From assembly GCF_003710805.1 (NCBI RefSeq), contig NZ_RHHB01000001.1, positions 1 to 64,000 of the forward strand: a stretch of DNA of 64,000 nt, in the 5' to 3' direction. Below the pieces are notes generated by a model, which was not told the origin of the DNA, searched no databases, and saw only the letters and a program-made list of their open reading frames with translations. Below are positions 17,246 to 26,297 of the stretch, one piece after another. Position 1 is the stretch's first letter. Each line of letters begins with the position of its first letter. The position numbers were made by a program, and so were the translations under genes. This DNA comes from Agromyces tardus. GTDB lineage: Bacteria > Actinomycetota > Actinomycetes > Actinomycetales > Microbacteriaceae.

Positions 17246-18076
17246 ATGACCGCACCCGTGTATGCGCTCCGAGACGGCAACTCCATCCCGGCGCTCGGGC
17301 TGGGCACCTACGGGCTCGACGACAAGGCAGGGGTCGCCGCGATCGTGGACGCGATCGACGAGGGCTACCGGCTCATCGACACGGCCTACAACTACGGCAA
17401 CGAAGGGGTCGTCGCCGAGGCGGTGCGTCGGTCGCCCGTGGACCGCAGCGACCTCATGATCACGACCAAGCTCCCGGGGCGCCACCACGGCTTCGACGAG
17501 ACGTTCGCGAGCTTCGAGCAGTCGCGTTCGCGGCTCGACCTCGACTGGGTCGACCTGTACCTCATCCACTGGCCGAACCCGCGCATCGACAAGTACGTCG
17601 ACAGCTGGCGCGCCATGATCAAGCTCCTCGAACGCGGCGTCGTGCGCTCGATCGGGGTCTCGAACTTCACCGAGCCGATGCTCCAGCGGCTCATCGACGA
17701 GACGGGCGTCGTGCCCGTCGTGAACCAGGTCGAACTGCATCCCTACTTCCCGCAGGCGCCGTTGCGCGCGTTCCACGCCGAGCTCGGCATCCGCACCGAG
17801 AGCTGGAGCCCGCTCGCGAAGCGCTCCGAACTGCTCGCCGAGCCGGTCGTCACCGGGCTCGCGGCGGGCCTCGGCGTCACGCCAGCGCAGCTCGTGCTGC
17901 GCTGGCACGTCGAGCTCGGCACCGTGCCGATTCCCAAGTCGGCGGATGCCGCGCGCCGGCGCGAGAACCTCGACGTATTCGGGTTCTCGCTCGCCCCCGA
18001 GCATGTCGAGGCGATCTCGTCGCTCGAGCGCGGACGGCTCTGGGGCGGCGACCCCGACACCCACGAGGAGATGTAG
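17246..18076 (+). CDS. Aldo/keto reductase
   Basis: A 276-residue AKR (AKR5-like, 2,5-diketo-gluconate reductase type). The catalytic tetrad is visible: Asp in RLIDTAYNYGNE, Tyr in AYNYGN, Lys in MITTKLPG, and His in YLIHWP. The NADPH-binding end PIPKSADAARRRENL is intact. It reduces aldehydes or ketones. Start ATG 17246 follows GAGGATGGGGGG. Its place between two MFS genes near soxR suggests a detoxification role, perhaps in the same oxidative or xenobiotic response, but no SoxR box precedes it. Confidence 0.9.
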   Translation: MTAPVYALRDGNSIPALGLGTYGLDDKAGVAAIVDAIDEGYRLIDTAYNYGNEGVVAEAVRRSPVDRSDLMITTKLPGRHHGFDETFASFEQSRSRLDLDWVDLYLIHWPNPRIDKYVDSWRAMIKLLERGVVRSIGVSNFTEPMLQRLIDETGVVPVVNQVELHPYFPQAPLRAFHAELGIRTESWSPLAKRSELLAEPVVTGLAAGLGVTPAQLVLRWHVELGTVPIPKSADAARRRENLDVFGFSLAPEHVEAISSLERGRLWGGDPDTHEEM

Positions 18077-18198
18077 CTGCGGGCCGGGGCCGGGCCGGGG
18101 CGGCGGCATCCGCTCGTCGCCGGCGATGGCAGCCGGCAGCCGGTGCTCGGCAGTCGTGCCCCGGGCGGATGTCGCGGGGCCGTCGTAGGCTCGATCGG

Positions 18199-19650
18199 GT
18201 GATCGATTCCAGCGCCGGATCCGAGCCCGTCGTCGCCGACGGGCGGCGGCGCAGACCACGCGACACCCCGCGTGGCGGGCCGCTCTCGCAGCCCTACCGT
18301 TGGCTGTCGATCGGCATGTTCGCGCTCATCTTCATCGCCGCGTTCGAGGTGATGGCGGTCACCACGATCATGCCGCTCGTCGCCGAGGAGCTCCACGGCG
18401 AGAGCCTGTTCGCGCTGGCGTTCTCGGTGCCGTTCGCCGCGGGCGTCGTCGGCATGGTCGCGTCCGGCAACTGGGCCGACCGTTCCGGTCCGTTGCCGCC
18501 GCTCATCGCCGCGGGCGTGCTCTTCTCGATCGGCCTCGTGATCGCCGGCCTCGCGCCGAACATGGAGGTGCTCGTGCTCGGCCGTCTCGTGCACGGCATC
18601 GGCGGCACGGCGGTGACCGTGCCGCTCTACGTGATCGTGGCGCGCGTCTACCCCGAGCACCTGCGAGCCCGCGTGTTCGCGGGGTTCGCGGCCGCGTGGG
18701 TGATCCCGTCGATCGTGGGGCCCGCGGTCGCGGGCGTCATCGCCGAGCAGGCCAGCTGGAGGTGGGTGTTCCTCGGCGTCATCGTGCTCGTGCTGCCCGC
18801 CGCCGGCATGATGCTCCGGCCGCTGCTGCGGGTTCACGACCTGGTCGCCGGCGACCCGACGGTGCGGTGGAGCCTCTCGCGCCTCGGCTGGTCGGTGCTC
18901 GCGGCGGCGGGCGCGCTCGGCGTGAGCCTCGCGAAGGAGCTCGGGGAGCCCTGGCGCTGGGTGGTCGCGGCGGCGGCCATCGCGGTCGCGGTGGTGGCGG
19001 TGCGTCCGCTGCTGCCGGCCGGCACGCTCCGGGCGGCGCGCGGCATGCCTGCGACGGTGCTCCTGCGCGCCGTGGTCGCGGGCGCCTTCTTCGGGAGCGA
19101 GATCTACCTCCCCTACCTCCTCATCGACCGGTACGAGTTCTCGCCGAGCCTCGCGGGCGTCGTGCTCACCGGCGCGGGCCTCTCGTGGGCCGCGGCCTCG
19201 TGGGTGCAGGGCCGCCTCGGCGAGCGGATGTCGAACACCGATGCCGTGCGCGTCGGCACGGGCGTGCTCGCGGTCGCCCTCGTCGCGGTGCTCGCGGTCT
19301 CTGCCTTCTCGCTCGCCCCCGCGGTGGCGTTCGTCGCGTGGACGGCGGCGGGCGCCGGAATGGGCTTCATGTACCCGCGCTTCTCGGTCGCGGTCCTCGA
19401 ATTGTCGGCGAAGTCGGCGCAGGGCTTCAACAGCGCCGCGCTGAACATCGGCGAGGCGCTCAGCTCCGCCATCGCCCTCGCGATCACCGCCCTCGTCGCG
19501 AGCGTCGCCGGGACGGCGGCGTTCACCGCGGACTTCGTCGTCACCGTGCTGATTGCGCTCGTCGGGGTGGTGCTCGCCCCGCGGATGCGGCCGGCGGGCG
19601 AGGGCGGCGGCCTGCGGTACGGCGTCGCGCCCGCGGCATCCGTCGACTGA
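18199..19650 (+). CDS. MFS efflux transporter, paralogue of the gene at 15748
   Basis: A 483-residue MFS transporter. It shares with the 15748 protein the opening ALIF(L/I)AAFE(A/V)MAVT, the loop GNWADRSGPLPPL and GFAAAWVIPSIVGPAVAGVI, so the two are recent paralogues. An N-terminal basic stretch (DGRRRRPRD) precedes TM1. GTG 18199 is seven bases after TAGGCT (18186-18191), predicting leaderless expression. No SoxR box is present, so control has diverged. Substrate unknown. Confidence 0.87.
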   Translation: MIDSSAGSEPVVADGRRRRPRDTPRGGPLSQPYRWLSIGMFALIFIAAFEVMAVTTIMPLVAEELHGESLFALAFSVPFAAGVVGMVASGNWADRSGPLPPLIAAGVLFSIGLVIAGLAPNMEVLVLGRLVHGIGGTAVTVPLYVIVARVYPEHLRARVFAGFAAAWVIPSIVGPAVAGVIAEQASWRWVFLGVIVLVLPAAGMMLRPLLRVHDLVAGDPTVRWSLSRLGWSVLAAAGALGVSLAKELGEPWRWVVAAAAIAVAVVAVRPLLPAGTLRAARGMPATVLLRAVVAGAFFGSEIYLPYLLIDRYEFSPSLAGVVLTGAGLSWAAASWVQGRLGERMSNTDAVRVGTGVLAVALVAVLAVSAFSLAPAVAFVAWTAAGAGMGFMYPRFSVAVLELSAKSAQGFNSAALNIGEALSSAIALAITALVASVAGTAAFTADFVVTVLIALVGVVLAPRMRPAGEGGGLRYGVAPAASVD

Positions 19651-19680
19651 ATGCGTGCTCGCGGGTGCGCCGAGCCCGCC

Positions 19681-19770
19681 ATGTGCCTGTCACATGGACG
19701 GATCGCGGCATCCGTTCGTCATGTGACCGTCACATCTGTGACAGTCACATCGCCCGGATCTGTGCATAAT
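19681..19770 (+). promoter_or_regulatory. Three LacI-type operators and promoter of the 19824 regulator
   Basis: Three related dyads precede the regulator: ATGTGCCTGTCACAT (19681-19695), ATGTGACCGTCACAT (19721-19735) and CTGTGACAGTCACAT (19736-19750). A -10-like CATAAT lies at 19765-19770. Half-sites TGTGA/TCACA match the operator at 20958-20973 in front of the araD operon, which suggests autoregulation plus operon control by the same protein. Confidence 0.8.
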
Positions 19771-19823
19771 TGGTGTCGCCGGCATGTGTGACCGTGAACA
19801 TGCCGAGATCGAACGAGGTCACC

Positions 19824-20852
19824 GTGTCAGAGGCGCCACTGGAGCCGCAGCGGGGGCGTGCCCCCAGCATCCGCGATGTGGCGCGCCTCGCGGGCGTCTC
19901 GCACCAGACGGTGTCGCGGGTGCTGAACAACCACCCGAGCATCCGTCCCGAGACGAAGCAGCGCGTGCTCGACGTGATGGACGAGCTGCAGTACACGCCC
20001 AACCGCGCGGCGCGGGCGCTCGTCACCAGCCGATCGCGCACGATCGGGATCCTGTCGGCGTCGAGCACGCAGTACGGGCCCGCGTCGAGCATCCAGGCGA
20101 TCGAGGCGGCTGCCCGGGAGTCCGGCTACTGGGTGAGCACGGCGAACATCGCCTCCTCGGACGCCCGGTCGATCGCCGACGGACTCGCCCACCTCGCGGC
20201 GCAGGGCATCGAGGGACTCGTCGTGATCGCCCCGCAGGTGCGCGTGTTCGACACGCTCGCCCAGCTCTCGATCGACGTCCCGTACGTCACGCTGCAGTCG
20301 ACCGGGCGCGACCCCGACCACGGCCTCTCGGTCGACCAGATCGCCGGGGCGAGGCTGGCCACGCGCCACCTCATCGAGCGCGGACACCGCAGCATCTACC
20401 ACCTCGCGGGGCCCCAGGACTGGATCGAGGCCGAGGCGCGCATGCGCGGGTTCCTCGACGAGATGAGTGCGCAGGACGTGCCGACGACCGCCCCGATCCT
20501 CGGCGACTGGACCGCGGACTTCGGCTACTACGCCGGCCGCGAGCTCCTCACGGTGCGCGACTTCACGGCGATCTTCGCGTCGAACGACCAGATGGCGCTC
20601 GGCGTCATGCACGCGGTGCGCGACGCCGGCCTCGACGTGCCGCGCGACGTGTCGATCGTGGGCTTCGACGACATCCCCGAGGCGGCGCACTTCTGGCCGC
20701 CGCTCACGACCGTGCGGCAGGACTTCGCCGAGATCGGCCGACGCTGCGTCGGACTGCTCCTCGGCGACCTCGACGTCGTGGCGTCCGACTGGCGCAGCAC
20801 GATCATGCCCGAGCTCGTCATCCGCGAGAGCGTCGGGCCCCCGTCGTTCTGA
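19824..20852 (+). CDS. LacI-family regulator 1
   Basis: A 342-residue repressor: helix-turn-helix (SIRDVARLAGVSHQTVSRVLNN), a hinge helix (NRAARALVTSRSRTIG), then a periplasmic-binding-protein-like sugar domain with the usual ASNDQMALGVMHA and VGFDDIPEAAHFWPPLTTVRQDF. GTG 19824 has GAGG five bases upstream, and ATG 19800 is an alternative. It stands between its own operators and the divergently unrelated MFS gene, and directly before the araD-chvE-mmsAB operon, whose promoter carries the same operator. The likely effector is an aldopentose such as L-arabinose. Confidence 0.92.
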   Translation: MSEAPLEPQRGRAPSIRDVARLAGVSHQTVSRVLNNHPSIRPETKQRVLDVMDELQYTPNRAARALVTSRSRTIGILSASSTQYGPASSIQAIEAAARESGYWVSTANIASSDARSIADGLAHLAAQGIEGLVVIAPQVRVFDTLAQLSIDVPYVTLQSTGRDPDHGLSVDQIAGARLATRHLIERGHRSIYHLAGPQDWIEAEARMRGFLDEMSAQDVPTTAPILGDWTADFGYYAGRELLTVRDFTAIFASNDQMALGVMHAVRDAGLDVPRDVSIVGFDDIPEAAHFWPPLTTVRQDFAEIGRRCVGLLLGDLDVVASDWRSTIMPELVIRESVGPPSF

Positions 20853-20916
20853 CCCCACTTCGGGTGGGCCGCCCGGCCGGTTACGGGGTCGTTACCGTTC
20901 CGTGACGCACGGCGAG

Positions 20917-20973
20917 TTGACAGCGCCGCATGGGATGTGGCTAAAGTGAGACCCGCCATGTGAACGGTCACAT
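20917..20973 (+). promoter_or_regulatory. Promoter and operator of the araD-chvE-mmsAB operon
   Basis: A consensus -35 TTGACA (20917-20922) and TAAAGT (20942-20947) are 19 bp apart. The operator ATGTGA-ACGG-TCACAT (20958-20973) lies just after the expected start of transcription. A further half-site, CTGTCACAC, follows at about 20977-20985. This geometry fits roadblock repression by regulator 1. Confidence 0.75.
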
Positions 20974-21030
20974 CGACTGTCACACGGCCCGCAGCATCTG
21001 ACGACGCACCTGACGAAGGAGTCCCCCGCC

Positions 21031-21123
21031 GTGACCGTCACCACGACCGACGAGCGAGCAGCCGTTCGCGCTGCGCACCGCGCCGGTTCGTTCGTGGGCG
21101 AGGCAGGGGCGGTTCGGGCGTGA
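21031..21123 (+). CDS. Short ORF coupled to araD copy 1
   Basis: A 30-codon frame (begins MTVTTTDERAAVRAAHRAG) starts at GTG 21031. It has the only good ribosome-binding site here, GAAGGAG nine bases upstream. Its stop overlaps the GTG of araD (GTGA), whose own start has no clear Shine-Dalgarno. It may be a translated leader that couples araD translation, or the stump of a deleted gene, given the deletion scar at the other end of araD. Not recognised as a protein family. Confidence 0.45.
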   Translation: MTVTTTDERAAVRAAHRAGSFVGEAGAVRA

Positions 21124-21839
21124 ACGGGTACGGTCCCGCGATCGAGGTCGCCATCGCACGAGTGCGCGCCGAGGTGGCGAAGCTGCACGGCGAGCTCACC
21201 CGCTACGGATTGGTCGTCTGGACCGGCGGCAACGTGTCGGGTCGCGTGCCCGGCGCCGACCTGTTCGTGATCAAGCCGTCGGGAGTCTCGTACGACGACC
21301 TCGCCCCCGAGAACATGATCCTGTGCGACCTCGACGGCAACGTGATCCCGGGAACGCCCGGTGCCGATCGCAGCCCGTCGAGTGACACGGCGGCGCACGC
21401 CTACGTCTACCGCAACATGCCCGAGGTCGGCGGGGTCGTGCACACGCACTCGACGTATGCGACGGCGTGGGCGGCGCGCGGCGAGGCGATCCCGTGCGTG
21501 ATCACGGCGATGGCCGATGAGTTCGGCGGGCCGATCCCGGTGGGTCCGTTCGCGATCATCGGCGACGACTCGATCGGGCGGGGCATCGTCGAGACGCTCT
21601 CGGGCCATCGCTCCCGTGCGGTGCTGATGCAGAACCACGGGCCGTTCACGATCGGGTCGTCGGCGAAGGACGCCGTGAAGGCGGCCGTGATGGTCGAGGA
21701 CGTCGCCCGCACCGTCCACTTCGCCCGCGAGGCCGGTCCGCTCATCCCGATCCCGCAGGAGTCGATCGACCGCCTCTTCGACCGGTACCAGAACGTGTAC
21801 GGGCAGCCGGCCGACGCCCGGAAGGCGGGCGCACGATGA
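21120..21839 (+). CDS. araD: L-ribulose-5-phosphate 4-epimerase, copy 1
   Basis: A 239-residue class II aldolase/epimerase that converts L-ribulose 5-phosphate to D-xylulose 5-phosphate. Metal His residues are in GVVHTHSTYA, the phosphate and active-site loops are WTGGNVSGR and KPSGVSYDDL, and the C-terminal His region is MQNHGPFTIG. It is nearly identical over most of its length to copy 2 at 26298, with the two diverging at the N-terminus and after about residue 228. The GTG start overlaps the upstream short ORF. No araB or araA follows; instead there is a joined remnant of both. Confidence 0.9.
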   Translation: MNGYGPAIEVAIARVRAEVAKLHGELTRYGLVVWTGGNVSGRVPGADLFVIKPSGVSYDDLAPENMILCDLDGNVIPGTPGADRSPSSDTAAHAYVYRNMPEVGGVVHTHSTYATAWAARGEAIPCVITAMADEFGGPIPVGPFAIIGDDSIGRGIVETLSGHRSRAVLMQNHGPFTIGSSAKDAVKAAVMVEDVARTVHFAREAGPLIPIPQESIDRLFDRYQNVYGQPADARKAGAR

Positions 21840-21940
21840 CCGATTCCACGCGCGGCGCCCTCGGGCCCGACGCCACCACAGACTTCCAGCGCGAGGTGCG
21901 TTGGAACCAGGCCCGCCGGCGATCGGCACCCGGCCTGTAG
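21836..21940 (+). pseudogene. Deletion scar: araB start fused to araA end
   Basis: A 34-codon frame starts at ATG 21836, overlapping the araD stop exactly as araB does in the intact operon (27098). It opens MTDSTRG, resembling the araB start MSDNTNQ, and then passes into [13 protein letters not shown]. This matches the last residues of AraA ([14 protein letters not shown], ending at 30302) in protein and nucleotide sequence. The simplest reading is an ancestral araD-araB-araA operon that lost everything between the first codons of araB and the last codons of araA, in frame. Confidence 0.85.
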
Positions 21941-22079
21941 CTCCACCACAACTCAACACGCTTGCAGCATCCGACGCCTATCGCGGATGCCGCGGGGGAG
22001 CGGACGTACGTGGACGACGCCCGCTCCGACTGTCACCAAGACAACGACGTCCATGAATGACACAGTGAAAGGAAACACC

Positions 22080-23204
22080 GTGAAGAACACGAAGAAGGTG
22101 CTTCTCGCAACGCTCGCAGCGGGCTCCATGCTCGCACTCGCAGCGTGCTCGGGCGGCTCCGGCGGATCGGGCGACGGCGGCGGCGACGGTGGCCTCATCG
22201 GCGTCGCGATGCCCACCAAGAGCTCGGAGCGCTGGATCCAGGACGGCGACGCGGTCAAGTCGCAGCTCGAGGACCAGGGCTTCACCGTCGACCTGCAGTA
22301 CGCGGAGGACGACATCCCCACCCAGGTCTCGCAGATCGAGAACATGATCACCAAGGGCGCAGAGGCCCTGATCATCGCGTCGATCGACGGCACCACGCTC
22401 TCGCAGGTGCTGCAGGACGCCGCTGACGCGGACATCCCCGTCATCGCCTACGACCGCCTCATCCGCGACTCGGAGAACGTCGACTACTACGCGTCGTTCG
22501 ACAACTTCGTCGTCGGCCAGCAGCAGGCCTGGTCGGTGCTCAACGGCCTCGGCCTCACCGAGCTCGACGGCACCCCGATCGACGGCGCGCCCGCCGGTCC
22601 GTTCAACATCGAGCTGTTCGCCGGTTCGCCCGACGACAACAACGCCACGTTCTTCTGGAACGGTGCGATGGACGTGCTCCAGCCCCTGATGGACGACGGC
22701 ACGCTCGTCGTGAAGTCGGGCCAGACCGAGTTCGAGCAGGCGGCGACGCTGCGCTGGGACGGCGAGGTCGCGCAGAGCCGCATGGAGGACATCCTCACGG
22801 CGAACTACTCCGACGGCTCGAAGGTCAACGCGGTGCTCTCGCCGTACGACGGCCTGTCGCGCGGCATCATCTCGGCACTCACCGACGCGGGCTACACGGT
22901 CGGCGCCGAGTGGCCGATCATCTCCGGCCAGGACGCCGAGCTCGACTCGGTCAAGGCCATCAACTCGGGTGAGCAGTACGCCACCATCTTCAAGGACACG
23001 CGCAACCTCGCGAAGGTCGCCGTCGACATGGCGTCCGCGATCCTGAACGGCGAGAAGCCCGAGGTCAACAACACGACCGACTACGACAACGGCGTGAAGG
23101 TCGTGCCGTCGTACCTCCTCGAGTCGCAGATCGTCGTCAAGGACAACATCCAGGAAGTCCTCGTCGACAGCGGTTACTGGACCGACGCAGAGATCAACGG
23201 CTGA
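22080..23204 (+). CDS. chvE: ChvE-type multiple monosaccharide-binding lipoprotein
   Basis: A 374-residue sugar-binding protein with a lipoprotein signal peptide (lipobox LALAACSG) and a Gly/Ser/Asp linker. The type I periplasmic-binding fold follows ([55 protein letters not shown]). The ChvE family binds L-arabinose, galactose, xylose and related sugars. GTG 22080 is preceded by AAAGGA at six bases, and ATG 22053 is upstream in frame. It is first in the chvE-mmsA-mmsB transport set, behind araD copy 1. Confidence 0.9.
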   Translation: MKNTKKVLLATLAAGSMLALAACSGGSGGSGDGGGDGGLIGVAMPTKSSERWIQDGDAVKSQLEDQGFTVDLQYAEDDIPTQVSQIENMITKGAEALIIASIDGTTLSQVLQDAADADIPVIAYDRLIRDSENVDYYASFDNFVVGQQQAWSVLNGLGLTELDGTPIDGAPAGPFNIELFAGSPDDNNATFFWNGAMDVLQPLMDDGTLVVKSGQTEFEQAATLRWDGEVAQSRMEDILTANYSDGSKVNAVLSPYDGLSRGIISALTDAGYTVGAEWPIISGQDAELDSVKAINSGEQYATIFKDTRNLAKVAVDMASAILNGEKPEVNNTTDYDNGVKVVPSYLLESQIVVKDNIQEVLVDSGYWTDAEING

Positions 23205-23248
23205 TTCGGTTGAGCCGAGTCGTTTGACGGCCCTGCCGCGTGTCGGGG

Positions 23249-23275
23249 CCTGAGCGGGAGTACTCTCGCCTCAGG
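23249..23275 (+). repeat. Intercistronic hairpin between chvE and mmsA
   Basis: CCTGAG...GAGTACTC...CTCAGG forms an imperfect palindrome (23249-23275) in the 129-base gap. Such hairpins after binding-protein genes commonly keep the binding protein more abundant than the membrane parts. Confidence 0.45.
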
Positions 23276-23333
23276 TCCCGGCCCGCGGCATCCGTCACCG
23301 GCCAGGCGCACCGGCAATGGAGCAGGAGCAAGG

Positions 23334-24863
23334 ATGACCACCAACATTCTCGAGATGCGCGGCATCACGAAGACCTTCCCCGGTGTGAAGGCGCTCTCGA
23401 ACGTGACCCTCGAGGTCGCGCGCGGCGAGGTGCACGCCATCTGCGGCGAGAACGGCGCCGGCAAGTCCACCCTCATGAAGGTGCTGTCGGGCGTGTACCC
23501 GCACGGCACCTACGACGGCGACATCGTCTTCGAGAACGAGGTCGTGGAGTTCAAGGACCTCACCGACTCGGAGTCCAAGGGCATCGTGATCATCCACCAG
23601 GAGCTCGCGCTCAGCCCCTACCTCTCGATCGCCGAGAACATCTTCCTGAACAACGAGTTGAAGGGCCGCAACGGCCTCATCGACTGGAACAAGACGAACT
23701 TCGAGGCGTCGAAGCTCCTGGCCCGCGTGGGTCTCAAGGAGAACCCGACGACCAAGATCATGGACATCGGCGTGGGAAAGCAGCAGCTCGTCGAGATCGC
23801 GAAGGCGCTCTCGAAGCAGGTGAAGCTGCTCATCCTCGACGAGCCCACCGCGGCCCTGAACGACGAGGACTCCGACCACCTGCTCGACCTGATCCTGCAC
23901 CTCAAGGGGCAGGGCATCACGTCGATCATCATCAGCCACAAGCTGAACGAGATCAAGAAGGTCTCCGACACCGTCACGGTCATCCGCGACGGCAAGACGA
24001 TCGAGACGATCGCCAAGGCGGATGTCACGGAAGACCGCATCATCAAGGACATGGTCGGCCGCGACCTCGAGCACCGCTACCCCGACCACACCCCGAACAT
24101 CGGCGAGGAGCTGCTGCGCGTCGAGGACTGGACCGCGCACCACCCGCAGGACACCTCCCGCGTCATGGTCGACAAGGTCAACCTCAACGTGCGCGCGGGC
24201 GAGATCGTCGGCATCGCCGGCCTCATGGGCGCCGGCCGCACCGAGTTCGCGATGAGCCTCTTCGGGCAGTCGTATGGGTCGAAGATCACCGGCAAGGTGT
24301 TCCTTCGCGGCAAGGAGATCAAGACGCGCTCGGTCGCCGAGGCGATCGACCACGGCATCGCGTACGCCACCGAGGACCGCAAGACCTACGGCCTCAACCT
24401 CATCGAGGACATCAAGCGCAACATCTCGATGGCGTCGCTCAAGAAGCTCGAGAAGTACGGCCTCGTGCACGACAACGAGGAGTACAAGGTCGCCAACGAG
24501 TTCCGCTCGTCGATGAACATCAAGGCGCCGAGCGTGCTCGTGAAGACGGGCAAGCTCTCGGGCGGCAACCAGCAGAAGGTCGTGCTGTCGAAGTGGATCT
24601 ACGCCGACCCCGACGTGCTCATCCTCGATGAGCCCACCCGCGGCATCGACGTGGGTGCGAAGTACGAGATCTACTCGATCATCAACCGACTGGCAGCAGC
24701 GGGGAAGGGCATCATCGTGATCTCCTCCGAGCTGCCGGAGCTCCTCGGCATCTGCGACCGCGTGTACGCCCTCTCCGAGGGGCGCATCACGGGAGAGCTG
24801 CCCGTCGAGGAGGCCACGCCCGAAGCAATGCTGAAGCTCATGACCATGGAAAAGCCCCGCTAG
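23334..24863 (+). CDS. mmsA: Multiple monosaccharide ABC transporter, ATP-binding protein
   Basis: A 509-residue double ATPase of the GguA/MmsA type. The first half has Walker [10 protein letters not shown], an unusual signature [12 protein letters not shown], and Walker [13 protein letters not shown]. The second half has the degenerate P-loop GLMGAGRTE, signature [14 protein letters not shown] and Walker [13 protein letters not shown]. This asymmetric pairing is normal for sugar ATPases of this class. Start ATG 23334 follows GGAGCAAGG. It powers import together with MmsB and ChvE. Confidence 0.93.
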   Translation: MTTNILEMRGITKTFPGVKALSNVTLEVARGEVHAICGENGAGKSTLMKVLSGVYPHGTYDGDIVFENEVVEFKDLTDSESKGIVIIHQELALSPYLSIAENIFLNNELKGRNGLIDWNKTNFEASKLLARVGLKENPTTKIMDIGVGKQQLVEIAKALSKQVKLLILDEPTAALNDEDSDHLLDLILHLKGQGITSIIISHKLNEIKKVSDTVTVIRDGKTIETIAKADVTEDRIIKDMVGRDLEHRYPDHTPNIGEELLRVEDWTAHHPQDTSRVMVDKVNLNVRAGEIVGIAGLMGAGRTEFAMSLFGQSYGSKITGKVFLRGKEIKTRSVAEAIDHGIAYATEDRKTYGLNLIEDIKRNISMASLKKLEKYGLVHDNEEYKVANEFRSSMNIKAPSVLVKTGKLSGGNQQKVVLSKWIYADPDVLILDEPTRGIDVGAKYEIYSIINRLAAAGKGIIVISSELPELLGICDRVYALSEGRITGELPVEEATPEAMLKLMTMEKPR

Positions 24864-24896
24864 CGCCGGCGCCAGCGGATCACACCAGGAGACATC

Positions 24897-26138
24897 ATGT
24901 CGAATCCGAATCCCCCCGTCACCGAGGAAACCCACGCGGCCGGCGGCAACATCAACCCCGTCGACAACAAGTTCACCGAGCGCCTGAGCCACGTGCTCGC
25001 CGACCTCGGCAAGAACGGCATCTTCATCGCCCTCATCGCGGTCGTGGTGCTGTTCTCGTTCCTCACCAACGGCATCCTGCTGCGCCCCCAGAACATCTCC
25101 AACCTCGTCGTGCAGAACGGGTACATCCTCGTGCTCGCGATCGGCATGGTGATGGTCATCATCGCCGGCCACATCGACCTGTCGGTCGGTTCGGTCGCCG
25201 CGTTCGTGGGTGCGTGCTCCGGCGTGTTCGCCGTGCAGTGGGGACTGCCGTGGTGGCTGTCCGTCATCCTCTCGCTCGTCATCGGCGCACTCGTCGGCGT
25301 GTGGCAGGGCTTCTGGATCGCGTTCGTGGGCATCCCAGCCTTCATCGTGACGTTGGCGGGCATGCTCATCTTCCGCGGCCTCGCGCTCGTGGTGCTGGGC
25401 AACGCGAACATCGGCTCGTTCCCCACCGAGTACCGCGCACTGGGCAACGGCTTCCTCACGAACCTGTTCGGCGAGTTCGAGCTCGACCCGCTCACCCTCG
25501 GCGTCGGCGCCATCGCGATCATCGCGCTCATCGTGCAGCAGGTGCGCACCCGTCGCGGCCGCCAGAAGTACGGCCAGGACGTCGAGCCCATGGCCTGGTT
25601 CATCACCAAGCTCGTGCTCATCTCGGCGGCGATCGGCTTCTTCGCCTACTCGCTCGCGTCGTACAAGGGCATCCCGATCACGCTGATCATCCTCGCGGTG
25701 CTCATCCTCGTGTACGGCATCGTGATGAACCGCACGGTGTTCGGCCGCCACATCTACGCGATCGGCGGCAACCGCCACGCGGCCGAGCTCTCGGGCATCA
25801 AGACGCGTCGCGTCGACTTCTGGCTCTTCGTCAACATGGGCACCCTCGCGGCGCTCGCCGGCCTGATCTTCACCGCGCGACTGAACCTCGCGGGCCCGAA
25901 GGCCGGTGACGGGTTCGAGCTCGAGGCGATCTCGGCGGCGTTCATCGGCGGCGCGGCCGTGCAGGGCGGCGTCGGCACGATCGGCGGCGCCATCATCGGT
26001 GGCCTGATCATCGGCGTGCTGAACAACGGCATGTCGATCATGGGCATCGGCATCGAGTGGCAGCAGGTCGTCAAGGGCATGGTGCTGCTGCTCGCGGTCG
26101 CGTTCGACGTGTACAACCGTCGTCGTTCGGGCAGCTGA
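24897..26138 (+). CDS. mmsB: Multiple monosaccharide ABC transporter permease
   Basis: A 413-residue permease with about ten membrane helices, of the RbsC/GguB family (GMVMVIIAGHIDLSVGSVAAF, GIPAFIVTLAGMLIFRG, AISAAFIGGAAVQGGVGTIGGAIIG). A cytoplasmic basic loop (RTRRGRQKYGQD) in mid-protein is typical of GguB/MmsB and longer than in RbsC. The start at ATG 24897 has CAGGAGAC upstream. It is the last gene of the operon, followed by a clear terminator. Confidence 0.92.
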   Translation: MSNPNPPVTEETHAAGGNINPVDNKFTERLSHVLADLGKNGIFIALIAVVVLFSFLTNGILLRPQNISNLVVQNGYILVLAIGMVMVIIAGHIDLSVGSVAAFVGACSGVFAVQWGLPWWLSVILSLVIGALVGVWQGFWIAFVGIPAFIVTLAGMLIFRGLALVVLGNANIGSFPTEYRALGNGFLTNLFGEFELDPLTLGVGAIAIIALIVQQVRTRRGRQKYGQDVEPMAWFITKLVLISAAIGFFAYSLASYKGIPITLIILAVLILVYGIVMNRTVFGRHIYAIGGNRHAAELSGIKTRRVDFWLFVNMGTLAALAGLIFTARLNLAGPKAGDGFELEAISAAFIGGAAVQGGVGTIGGAIIGGLIIGVLNNGMSIMGIGIEWQQVVKGMVLLLAVAFDVYNRRRSGS

Positions 26139-26170
26139 CCCGCGGCATCCGCAGTTCCGAATCCTGGTCC

Positions 26171-26211
26171 GAAGGGGCCCTCGCCGGTAGGCGGGGGCCC
26201 CTTCGGGGTTT
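26171..26211 (+). terminator. Rho-independent-type terminator after mmsB
   Basis: GAAGGGGCCC (26171-26180) pairs with GGGCCCCTTC (26195-26204), followed by GGGGTTT. It separates the araD-chvE-mmsAB operon from the second ara operon. Confidence 0.85.
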
Positions 26212-26222
26212 CCGGATGCCGC

Positions 26223-26273
26223 TTGCAGCCGAGCTTCGTTAGCGCTAACATCAGGGTGGCCGTTAGCGCTAAC
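26223..26273 (+). promoter_or_regulatory. Promoter with two GTTAGCGCTAAC operators before araDBA
   Basis: TTGCAG (26223-26228) and TAACAT (26246-26251) are 17 bp apart. The perfect palindrome GTTAGCGCTAAC (26238-26249) covers the -10, and a second perfect copy lies at 26262-26273, 24 bp centre to centre. The -10 TAACAT inside GCGCTAACAT recurs before ytfQ and before the GH43 gene. Confidence 0.82.
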
Positions 26274-26297
26274 GAACCTCTCGTCGAAGGAGACTGC

